Part shown: piece after piece, positions 1 to 6,271 of the stretch
Numbering within the stretch: the first letter of the stretch is position 1
How the letters are laid out: every line of letters begins with the position of its first letter
Assembly: GCA_934650095.1 (NCBI GenBank)
Contig: CAKUFT010000023.1
Span: 1-22,944, forward strand
Source: an uncultured Collinsella sp.
Lineage (GTDB): Bacteria > Actinomycetota > Coriobacteriia > Coriobacteriales > Coriobacteriaceae
Direction: 5' to 3'
Length of the DNA stretch: 22,944 nucleotides
The notes under the pieces: model-generated
What the model was told of the DNA's origin: nothing
Databases searched by the model: none
The model's input: only the letters and a program-made list of their open reading frames with translations
Translations under genes and position numbers: made by a program

Positions 1-150
1 TCTGATGGTGTCGACGCCAATGGTATATGGATACGCCATCGGCGTCTTCAATTCAGAAGATATCAGTGCGGAATGTTCCGGAGAGAAACCCCCGTCACGC
101 CCCCGGATTCCCTGCGTTTACGGCCTTGAGGTCGGCGTGGGCGGAGGACT

Positions 151-339
151 TGGTTGTTGGGAATACGTGTCCCGGTCGCTGTTTCGCGGCTTTGCCGCGA
201 AAGGCGCGCCACTTTGGGGCGAGTGGAGGATGTGGTTGTTGCAGTGGCTTGTCCCCTTCGCTGTTTCGCGCTTTGCGCGAAAGGCGCGTTACTTTGGGAT
301 GGGTGGGGAACGTGGTTGTTGCGGCAACTGATCCCCGCC
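151..339. repeat. Tandem ~81-bp hairpin repeat, 2.3 copies
   Basis: Two units (178-259 and 260-339) align over nearly their whole length. Each opens with GCTGTTTCGCG, followed by a hairpin, then AAAGGCGCG, ACTTTGGG, a GTGG/GAGG-rich part, GTGGTTGTTG and a TCCCC end. A third, partial copy (151-177) holds only the GGTTGTTG...TCCC tail. The hairpins are TTTCGCGGC-TTT-GCCGCGAAA (182-202) and TTTCGCGC-TTT-GCGCGAAA (264-282); the second has lost one base on each arm, so pairing is kept. No gene is apparent in 40-350, and base patterns do not look coding. The function is unknown; it resembles intergenic REP/BIME-like repeats. Confidence 0.7.
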
Positions 340-359
340 ACAAATTACCCTTGGCATAC

Positions 360-387
360 TTGCGCGAACGATTGCTCGTGCTACACT
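360..387 (+). promoter_or_regulatory. Candidate promoter of the ribU-ecf operon
   Basis: TTGCGC (360-365), a 16-nt spacer and TACACT (382-387), with TGC just before the -10 (an extended -10). It would start transcription near 394, immediately upstream of the FMN riboswitch, which is where a promoter is needed. This is a motif match only. Confidence 0.5.
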
Positions 388-400
388 TGCAATTGCTGTT

Positions 401-579
401 TCAGGGCGGGGTGGAATTCCCCACTGGCGGTAAATCGGGCGGTGTCAAAGGGACGCCGTGGCGCGGGCGAGATACCTGCGACCGAGCCGATGAGTCCGCG
501 ACCCGTGCGTGTGTTGGTTCGCATGCCGGCTGAACTGGTGAGATCCCAGTACCAACGGTTAGAGTCCGGATGAAAGAGG
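401..579 (+). promoter_or_regulatory. FMN riboswitch (RFN element)
   Basis: The conserved RFN blocks occur in order: GGGCGGGGTGGAATTCCCC followed by ACTGGCGGTAA (404-433), GAGTCCGCGACCC (491-503), GAACTGGTGAGATCCCAGTACC (532-553, the second arm hairpin) and GGTTAGAGTCCGGATGAAAG (557-576). These match the known six-helix FMN aptamer. The aptamer ends about 12 nt before the ribU ATG, with no separate terminator between them. The closing helix (TTTC near 399 with GAAA at 572-575) abuts the ribosome-binding region AGAGG/AGGTGATC (575-588). The likely mode is therefore translational: FMN binding hides the ribosome site and lowers riboflavin uptake. An ATG at 570 belongs to the conserved RNA and is not the start codon. 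Confidence 0.95.
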
Positions 580-590
580 CAGGTGATCTT

Positions 591-1181
591 ATGTCTGAAC
601 AGTCGCAGCATATCCATTTTGAGAACACGAATAGGTGGAGCACCAAACAGCTCGTTACCATGGCGCTGATGTGTGCCTTGGGAGCACTGTTTATGTATGT
701 GCAGCTGCCCATCCTTCCTTCGGCGCCGTTTTTGACGTATGACCCGTCGCTGGTGCCGGCGATGGTGTGCGGTTTTGCGTATGGCCCTGGCGCCGGCACT
801 GCTGTTGCCGCCATGGCGATTGTCATCCATGCGCTCACCACGGGTGACTGGGTCGGCGCGCTTATGAACCTGGTCGCCACGCTGGGCTATATTCTGCCTG
901 CGGCAATCGTCTACCAGAAGATGCATACCTACAAGGGTGCCGTGATTGGCCTGGTGCTTGGCGTTATTGCCGCTACGGCGCTGTCTATGGTGGCAAACCT
1001 GACCATTGGCGTTTGGTTCTGGTATGGCTCGGTCGATGTGATCGCCCCGCTCATGATTCCTGCCGTGCTGCCGTTCAACCTTATCAAGACCGTCCTTAAC
1101 TCGGTGTTGACGCTGGCGGTGTACAAGGCGGTCTCTAATCTCATCACGCCCAAGAAGGACCAGGTCAAAGGCCGCGCATGA
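591..1181 (+). CDS. ribU: Riboflavin ECF transporter substrate-binding subunit RibU
   Basis: 196-residue membrane S-component that captures riboflavin and works with the ECF energising module encoded next. Hydrophobic segments lie at about 21-39, 55-80, 88-108, 115-143 and 150-185. The family hallmark LTYDPSLVPAMVCGFAYGPGAG (about 48-69), with its DPS and GP motifs, matches RibU proteins. The start at 591 is chosen because AGGTGATC (581-588) is an extended match to the 16S anti-SD, whereas the earlier in-frame ATG (570) lies inside the riboswitch. The gene overlaps the downstream ATPase gene by 4 nt (ATGA). Control by the FMN riboswitch independently supports riboflavin as substrate. The length is normal for the family. 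Confidence 0.95.
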   Translation: MSEQSQHIHFENTNRWSTKQLVTMALMCALGALFMYVQLPILPSAPFLTYDPSLVPAMVCGFAYGPGAGTAVAAMAIVIHALTTGDWVGALMNLVATLGYILPAAIVYQKMHTYKGAVIGLVLGVIAATALSMVANLTIGVWFWYGSVDVIAPLMIPAVLPFNLIKTVLNSVLTLAVYKAVSNLITPKKDQVKGRA

Positions 1182-3082
1182 TTGAGTGTCGGGGCGTTTC
1201 CTTTAGCTATGACGGTGCCGTACCGGCACTCGACGGCGTCGATCTGAACATCGAAGACGGGGAGTTTTTCTGCATCCTCGGTGGCAATGGGTCGGGCAAG
1301 TCAACGTTTGCCAAGCATCTGAATGCACTGTTGCAGCCCGATGCGGGCACGGTACGCATCAACGGCATGGATGCGTCCGACCCCGAGCTGGTCTACGACA
1401 TTCGTTCGACCGCGGGCATGGTATTCCAAAATCCCGATGACCAGCTGGTGGCAACGCTTGTCGAAGATGACGTTGCGTTTGGTCCCGAAAACCTTGGCGT
1501 GCCATCGGCACAAATTGCGCAGCGTGTACGCGAGGCGCTGAAGGGCGTGGGGCTGGTGGGCTTTGAGCGCCATGAGACCCATGCACTTTCGGGTGGTCAA
1601 AAGCAGCGCGTGGCGCTTGCCGGTGTGCTCGCCATGGAACCGCGCGTGCTCATATTGGACGAGGCTTCTTCGATGCTCGATCCGCGTGGACGCAAGGGCC
1701 TCATGAAGGCTTGCCGCGCGTTGCACGATCGCGGCATGACCATCGTGATGATTACGCACTTTATGGAAGAGGCCGCCGAGGCCGATCGTGTCGCGGTATT
1801 TCGGGCGGGGCGCGTTGCCATGCTCGGTACGCCCGAGGAGATTCTGACGCGGGCAGATGAGCTCGCGGAGCTCAACCTGGATATGCCGGCGTCGTGCTGC
1901 TTGGGCACGGCGCTTCGTGCGAAGGGCGTGCCCGTTCATGCGCAGGTGCGCGAGGCGGATATGGTCGCCGAGATTGCGCAGACATATGCCGACCGGAGTG
2001 GGGAAGACGCCGCGGGGCGGCCTTCTGCATCCGATTCTCGTGTGCTTGACAACGCCTCCTCTGCAACCGATGGGACAGCCGTGTCGGAGCCCGTCATCGA
2101 GATTTCGCACCTCTCGCATAGTTACTCGCTGAGTGCTCGCGAGCGCCGTCGATGGCGCAAGCGCTCGGCCACTGCGGGCAAATCGAATAAACAGGCTCTC
2201 TGGGGAAACGACCCCAGCAGCCCGTGGGCGCTGCGCGATGTATCTCTGACGGTGCGTCGCGGCGAGTTCCTGGGCTTAGCAGGTCATACCGGTTCGGGTA
2301 AGTCGACGCTGGTCCAGCATCTCAACGGTTTGATTCGCCCCCAGGAGGGATTCGTTCGCGCGCTGGGGCTCGATCTGTCAAACAAGAAAGACGCCGCCGC
2401 GGTTAAGGCCAAGGTCGGCGTGGTGTTTCAATATCCCGAGCGTCAGCTGTTTGCCGAAACCGTGACGCAGGACGTGGCGTTTGGCCCGCACAACCTTGGC
2501 TTGCCGCAAGATGAAGTCGACCGTCGCGTCGAGTCGTCGCTCTCGCGCGTGGGCCTCGACCTTTCCACGGTCGGCGACAAGAGTCCCTTTGAGCTTTCGG
2601 GCGGTCAGCAACGGCGTGTGGCATTCGCCGGTGTGCTCGCCATGGAGCCCGAAGTTCTGGTGCTCGATGAACCCATGGCGGGGCTCGATCCGGCTGCGCG
2701 CAGGGATTTCCTTGAGCTTATCGATCGACTTCACCGCGAGGGCCTGACCGTTGTCATGGTTTCACACAGCATGGATGACCTGGCCAATTGCTGCGACCGT
2801 ATCGTCCTGATGAACGAGGGCGCGGTGTTTGCCGAGGGCACGCCCGCGCAGGTGTTTGCGCATGCGGATGAGCTCAAGTCGATCGGTTTGGGCGTTCCCG
2901 CTGCCCAACGCATGGCGCTGGCGCTTGCGGAGGCCGGCGTGCCGCTGCGCTGCGCTGGGCTCTATACGGTTGAGTCGCTGGCCGATGAGTTGGCGGACCT
3001 GCTGATCGGTCGCTCGGGTGGCGTTTCGAGCGCCGTGGGCAAGGCCAAATTCGAGACGGTCGCGCAAGAGGAGGGCTGCTAA
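1178..3082 (+). CDS. ecfA: Fused ECF transporter ATPase (EcfA1-EcfA2)
   Basis: 634 residues carrying two complete ABC ATPase domains on one chain; in many bacteria these are separate EcfA1 and EcfA2 proteins. Domain 1: Walker A GGNGSGKST (35-43), Q-loop FQNP (Q84), signature LSGGQ (137-141), Walker B LILDE (158-162) and switch H194. Domain 2: Walker A GHTGSGKST (369-377), Q-loop FQYPE (Q418), LSGGQ (473-477), Walker B LVLDE (494-498) and H530. All catalytic residues are present in both halves. The domains are joined by a polar linker (about 240-305), and a basic stretch RERRRWRKR (321-329) sits early in domain 2. ATP hydrolysis drives uptake through EcfT and RibU. The gene overlaps ribU (ATGA) and ecfT (1 nt), so expression is probably coupled and under the FMN riboswitch. 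Confidence 0.95.
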   Translation: MIECRGVSFSYDGAVPALDGVDLNIEDGEFFCILGGNGSGKSTFAKHLNALLQPDAGTVRINGMDASDPELVYDIRSTAGMVFQNPDDQLVATLVEDDVAFGPENLGVPSAQIAQRVREALKGVGLVGFERHETHALSGGQKQRVALAGVLAMEPRVLILDEASSMLDPRGRKGLMKACRALHDRGMTIVMITHFMEEAAEADRVAVFRAGRVAMLGTPEEILTRADELAELNLDMPASCCLGTALRAKGVPVHAQVREADMVAEIAQTYADRSGEDAAGRPSASDSRVLDNASSATDGTAVSEPVIEISHLSHSYSLSARERRRWRKRSATAGKSNKQALWGNDPSSPWALRDVSLTVRRGEFLGLAGHTGSGKSTLVQHLNGLIRPQEGFVRALGLDLSNKKDAAAVKAKVGVVFQYPERQLFAETVTQDVAFGPHNLGLPQDEVDRRVESSLSRVGLDLSTVGDKSPFELSGGQQRRVAFAGVLAMEPEVLVLDEPMAGLDPAARRDFLELIDRLHREGLTVVMVSHSMDDLANCCDRIVLMNEGAVFAEGTPAQVFAHADELKSIGLGVPAAQRMALALAEAGVPLRCAGLYTVESLADELADLLIGRSGGVSSAVGKAKFETVAQEEGC

Positions 3083-3882
3083 TGGAGGCGTTTTCGTTTG
3101 GCAGCTACTACCCCGGGGATAGCGCAATTCACCGCTTGGATCCGCGCACCAAGTTGCTCTTGGGTTTCGTATTCCTGATCACGACGCTTACGGTCAGTAG
3201 CTTCCGCGGCTTGCTTCCGGTGGCGGCCTTCGTTGTCCTGATCTATGCCGTATCCCGGGTGCCGTTACGCCGTGTCCTATCGTCGATTGCACCGCTGCTG
3301 GGGATTGTCGTGGTGGTCGCGGTGCTCAGCCTGTTTACCGACCAAAGCGGGCGCATCCTGTGGCAGCTCGGCTTTCTGCAGATAAGTGAGGGCTCGCTGC
3401 ATTCCGCCGCCTTTATGGCCTGCCGCCTGACCTTGATGATGGCCGGCATGAGCGTCATTACGCTCACCACGCCGACGCTCGACCTTACCGCGGGCTTTGA
3501 GCGCCTGCTTGCACCGTTTGCACGCGTGGGGCTTCCCGCGCACGAACTCGGCATGATTATGGGTATTGCACTGCGCTTTATGCCGCAATTCGCCACCGAG
3601 ATGAAGCAGACGGCGGACGCGCAGGCAAGTCGCGGTGCACGCGTGACGGGAGGTCCGCTCGGCGGCGTGCGTATGCTCGGCAGCGTGGCGATTCCGCTGT
3701 TCACGGGCGTGTTCCGTCATGCCGAGACGCTGTCGGCCGCCATGGATGCCCGTTGCTATCACGGCGAGCAGGGCCGCACGCGCCTGCATACGCTTGCATT
3801 TGGCCGCAGAGATGCGCTGGCTGCGGTGGTGACGGCGTTGCTGCTCGCGTGTGTCATCGTCATCAACCTTCAACTTGTTTAG
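3082..3882 (+). CDS. ecfT: ECF transporter transmembrane coupling subunit EcfT
   Basis: 266-residue membrane protein that links the ATPases to the S-component. It begins with the family-typical N-terminus (FSFGSYYPGDSAIHRLDPRTK), followed by hydrophobic segments at about 25-60, 68-86 and 108-130 and a final one at 244-263. The two cytoplasmic coupling motifs that dock into the ATPase grooves appear as SRG (183-185, in QASRGA) and ARC (223-225, in MDARCY); the second replaces the usual Gly with Cys. The ATG shares one base with the ecfA stop, and GAGGAGGG precedes it. It closes the transporter operon. A short GCGAT-TCG-ATCGC hairpin follows but has no T-run, so readthrough into the next genes is possible. 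Confidence 0.93.
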   Translation: MEAFSFGSYYPGDSAIHRLDPRTKLLLGFVFLITTLTVSSFRGLLPVAAFVVLIYAVSRVPLRRVLSSIAPLLGIVVVVAVLSLFTDQSGRILWQLGFLQISEGSLHSAAFMACRLTLMMAGMSVITLTTPTLDLTAGFERLLAPFARVGLPAHELGMIMGIALRFMPQFATEMKQTADAQASRGARVTGGPLGGVRMLGSVAIPLFTGVFRHAETLSAAMDARCYHGEQGRTRLHTLAFGRRDALAAVVTALLLACVIVINLQLV

Positions 3883-3912
3883 GCGCGATTCGATCGCAAG
3901 AAAGGGGTCCCT

Positions 3913-4359
3913 ATGACCGACAACGATCGCACGGCGCAGCTCGAGCGCGCCTGTTCGTATCTCAGGCGTATTCCGGCGTGGTATCTGGCCACGACCGATG
4001 TGGCGGACGAACATCAACCGCGCGTGAGGCCGTTCTCGTTTGCCATGGTCGATGATGGCAAGCTGTGGTTTTGCACCTCGCGTGACAAGGACGTGTGGGC
4101 CGAGCTGAGCGCGAATCCCAAGTTTGAGGTCTCGGGCTGGAAACCGGGGGAGTGTTGGATTGTGCTGACCGGCGAGGCTGCGCTCGAGGACGACGCGGTC
4201 GTGAGCGACCGGGTGCGCCAGGCTGGTTTTAAGCACATGGTGGGCATTGGCGAGAATCACGAGAGTGCCAACGACGGCCGCCTCGCGTTCTTCTCGGTCC
4301 GCAACATCGCTGCCCGCTTCTGCGATATCGACGGCAGCGAGGAACAGCTCGAGCTCTAA
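3913..4359 (+). CDS. FMN-binding split-barrel (PNPOx-like) protein, copy 1
   Basis: 148 residues of the pyridoxamine 5'-phosphate oxidase-like fold, a small cytosolic FMN- or F420-binding split barrel. Typical blocks are IPAWYLATTD (20-29), RVRPFSFAMVDDGKLWF (37-53, the strand pair that carries flavin contacts) and KDVWAEL (59-65). It is too short to be a true PdxH and lacks its C-terminal substrate part. The actual substrate is unknown; related proteins are annotated as NimC/NimA-like or general stress flavoproteins. AAAGGGG (3901-3907) precedes the ATG by 5 nt. It lies 30 bp after ecfT, and a paralogue follows. The position beside FMN-controlled riboflavin uptake supports flavin use, but that is inference. 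Confidence 0.8.
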   Translation: MTDNDRTAQLERACSYLRRIPAWYLATTDVADEHQPRVRPFSFAMVDDGKLWFCTSRDKDVWAELSANPKFEVSGWKPGECWIVLTGEAALEDDAVVSDRVRQAGFKHMVGIGENHESANDGRLAFFSVRNIAARFCDIDGSEEQLEL

Positions 4360-4391
4360 TTCGCACAAATGGACTAGTGCCAGGAGGATGC

Positions 4392-4802
4392 ATGGACGGA
4401 TTGAATACGGTGCTGGAGTATCTGACGTCGGTGCCGGCATGGTATCTGGCGACGAGCGTGGACGGGCAGCCGCATGTTCGTCCGTTTTCGTTTGCTCAGA
4501 TTCAGGACGGCAAGCTGTGGTTTGTGACGGCGCGCACCAAAGACGTGTGGCAGGAGCTGCTGCAAAACCAGCGCTTTGAGGCAACGAGTTGGTGGCCGGG
4601 CCACGGCTGGCTCATCTTGCGCGGGCGTGCCGGCCTGGATGACCAGGCGGCGGGCGATATGCGTGAGGCCGGATGGAAGCATCTAGAGCGCCTGGGCGAG
4701 CAATATGAGGGGCCGAACGACCCCACGCTCGTCTTCTTTAGCGTGGAGGAACCCGAGGCCTTTATCTGCAACCATGACGAATGGGTGCCGGTCGAGCTCT
4801 AA
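4392..4802 (+). CDS. FMN-binding split-barrel (PNPOx-like) protein, copy 2
   Basis: 136 residues, clearly paralogous to the preceding gene: VPAWYLATSVDGQPHVRPFSF, then DGKLWF and KDVWQEL occupy the same places. The two have diverged in the C-terminal half, yet both keep a GPND/SAND + FFSV block and end in a V/L-E-L tail. The start at 4392 follows AGGAGG (4382-4387); an upstream in-frame GTG (4377) has no ribosome site. The 32-bp gap and shared direction suggest co-transcription and a local duplication. The catalytic role is unknown. FMN binding is expected from the family but no residue proves it. Confidence 0.8.
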   Translation: MDGLNTVLEYLTSVPAWYLATSVDGQPHVRPFSFAQIQDGKLWFVTARTKDVWQELLQNQRFEATSWWPGHGWLILRGRAGLDDQAAGDMREAGWKHLERLGEQYEGPNDPTLVFFSVEEPEAFICNHDEWVPVEL

Positions 4803-4846
4803 ACGAGCTCTTCAACCAACCTCGACAATTCAAATTCTCGCATGTA

Positions 4847-4912
4847 GCGGGCCCCACATTGCAACGTCACCGTAAGGCGCACCGAGCAATGTGGGGCCCG
4901 CATTTATTTGTC
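4847..4912 (+). terminator. Perfect 16-bp inverted repeat, probable terminator
   Basis: GCGGGCCCCACATTGC (4847-4862) pairs exactly with GCAATGTGGGGCCCGC (4886-4901) around a 23-nt loop. It is followed by ATTTATTTG, a T-rich but imperfect tail. It sits 44 bp after the second flavoprotein gene and before the arg promoter, where a transcript end is expected. The long stem and weak T-run leave open an extra role as an intergenic repeat. Confidence 0.6.
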
Positions 4913-4945
4913 AATTCCTTCGAGCGAATGTGTCGGGAATGTTTC

Positions 4946-4984
4946 AATGCATGAATATGCAAAAGATTTGCGTATATATGCATC
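4946..4984 (+). promoter_or_regulatory. Tandem ARG-box-like operators before argC
   Basis: Two 18-bp AT-rich near-palindromes lie side by side: AATGCATGAATATGCAAA (4946-4963) and TTTGCGTATATATGCATC (4967-4984), with centres 21 bp apart. ArgR hexamers bind such paired boxes, and actinobacterial ARG boxes share the TGCAT/ATGCA half-sites. A candidate promoter overlaps the second box (TTGCGT 4968-4973, spacer 17, TGCTAA 4991-4996), so bound ArgR would block it. The argR gene is not in the window. Confidence 0.65.
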
Positions 4985-5067
4985 TTTTGGTGCTAAAGTT
5001 TCAACCTACTTCATAACGACGGCTGCGGGATGCGCATTGGTGCATAACTGCAGACAAGGAGTCTGAT

Positions 5068-6138
5068 ATGTCTTTAAAGGTTGGAATTGTCGGTGCGGCT
5101 GGATATGCCGGCGCCGAGCTTATTCGCCTCGTCCTCGGTCATCCCGAGTTTGAACTTGTTGCCATTACGTCCAACGCCGATGCCGGCCAGCCGCTGTCTG
5201 CGGTCTACCCGAGCTTTGCCGGCGTAAGCGACCTTGTCTTCACGACGCACGACGCTCCCGAGCTCAAATCCTGCGATGCCGTCTTTTTGGCCGTGCCGCA
5301 CACGGCCGCCATGGCGCAAGTGCCTGCTTTGCTTGCCGCGGGCGTTTTCTGCTTTGACCTTTCGGCCGACTACCGCCTGAGCGATCCGGCTGTGTTTGAG
5401 GCTTGGTATGCCGCTGAGCACACGAGCCCCGAGCTGCTCAAGACCCGCGCCTTTGGTCTGCCCGAGCTGTTCTGCCAGGATTTGGAAACCGCTGCATCCG
5501 ACCACGCCGACGGCAAGCCCGTGCTGGTCGCCTGCGCCGGTTGCTATCCCACCGCAACGAGCCTTGCCGCCGCGCCTGCCGTGCGCGCCGGCTGGGTTGC
5601 CCAGAGCGGCCCCGTGATCGTCGATGCCATCAGCGGTGTGACGGGTGCTGGCAAGTCCTGTAACGCCCGCACGCATTTTTGCAGCGCGGACGAAAACCTG
5701 GAGGCCTATGGCGTGGGCAAGCATCGTCACACGCCCGAAATCGAGCAGATCTTGGGTCTAACCGATCGTGTCGTCTTTACCCCGCACCTGGCACCGCTCA
5801 AGCGTGGTCTGCTTTCCACGGTGACAATGCCGCTCGCTCAACAGGCTCTCGATACTCTGGCTCTTGAGGACGTCGTCGACTACTACAAGCAGTTCTATGC
5901 CGGTCGCACTTTCGTGTGCGTGCTCGATGCCGGCCAGCAGCCCAAGACGGCTTCGGTCGTCGGCACCAACGCCGCCCAGATCGGCCTTGCACTCAACAAG
6001 CGCGCGGGCGTGCTGGTGGCGACGGGCGCCATCGACAATCTGTGCAAGGGCGCTGCGGGCCAGGCGGTCCAGTGCGCCAACATCGTCTTTGGTTTTGACG
6101 AGCGACGAGGCTTGCCCACAGTGGCGTGCCCGGTGTAG
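5068..6138 (+). CDS. argC: N-acetyl-gamma-glutamyl-phosphate reductase
   Basis: 356 residues, the usual size. It reduces N-acetylglutamyl phosphate to the semialdehyde with NADPH, the third step of ornithine/arginine synthesis. The N-terminal Rossmann motif VGIVGAAGYAGAELIRL is at 5-21. The catalytic cysteine lies in ACAGCYPTAT (C159), and the conserved DAISGVTGAGK and KHRHTPEIEQ segments follow. The C-terminal GAIDNLCKGAAGQAVQ block is also typical. The start is supported by AAGGAG 7 nt upstream. It is the first gene of the argCJBD cluster and lies behind the ARG boxes. A structured 133-bp gap separates it from argJ. Confidence 0.97.
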   Translation: MSLKVGIVGAAGYAGAELIRLVLGHPEFELVAITSNADAGQPLSAVYPSFAGVSDLVFTTHDAPELKSCDAVFLAVPHTAAMAQVPALLAAGVFCFDLSADYRLSDPAVFEAWYAAEHTSPELLKTRAFGLPELFCQDLETAASDHADGKPVLVACAGCYPTATSLAAAPAVRAGWVAQSGPVIVDAISGVTGAGKSCNARTHFCSADENLEAYGVGKHRHTPEIEQILGLTDRVVFTPHLAPLKRGLLSTVTMPLAQQALDTLALEDVVDYYKQFYAGRTFVCVLDAGQQPKTASVVGTNAAQIGLALNKRAGVLVATGAIDNLCKGAAGQAVQCANIVFGFDERRGLPTVACPV

Positions 6139-6166
6139 CACATTCGATTGTTAACGATTTGGTAGT

Positions 6167-6247
6167 CGGGCATCGAGTGGGGCGCCACTTTTAAGCTGGT
6201 CTCATGATTGCGACTGGCATGGCGCACCAAGCGATGCCCGTTTTTTG
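6167..6247 (+). terminator. Terminator- or attenuator-like structure between argC and argJ
   Basis: CGGGCATCG (6167-6175) pairs exactly with CGATGCCCG (6232-6240), directly followed by TTTTTTG (6241-6247). Inside the loop lie AGTGG-GGCG-CCACT (6176-6189) and a GGCAT (6216-6220) that could instead pair with ATGCC (6235-6239), giving an alternative shorter stem. The T-run ends about 9 nt before the argJ ribosome site AAGGAG (6256-6261). It could terminate part of the argC transcripts, or attenuate the distal genes. Confidence 0.5.
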
Positions 6248-6271
6248 TTTGACATAAGGAGTCATAAGACG

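Noticed and set aside
1..39. Possible start of a divergent minus-strand gene (MAYPYTIGVDTIR, running off the left edge)
   Set aside because: Only 13 codons are visible and there is no clear ribosome site. It reads like a real N-terminus, but neither family nor coding status can be judged.
27..573. Overlapping + strand frames across 1-570
   Set aside because: They run through the hairpin repeats and the FMN riboswitch; there is no ribosome site or family motif.
4377..4391. GTG at 4377 as start of the second flavoprotein
   Set aside because: No ribosome site precedes it, while AGGAGG lies between it and the ATG at 4392; the paralogue alignment also favours 4392.
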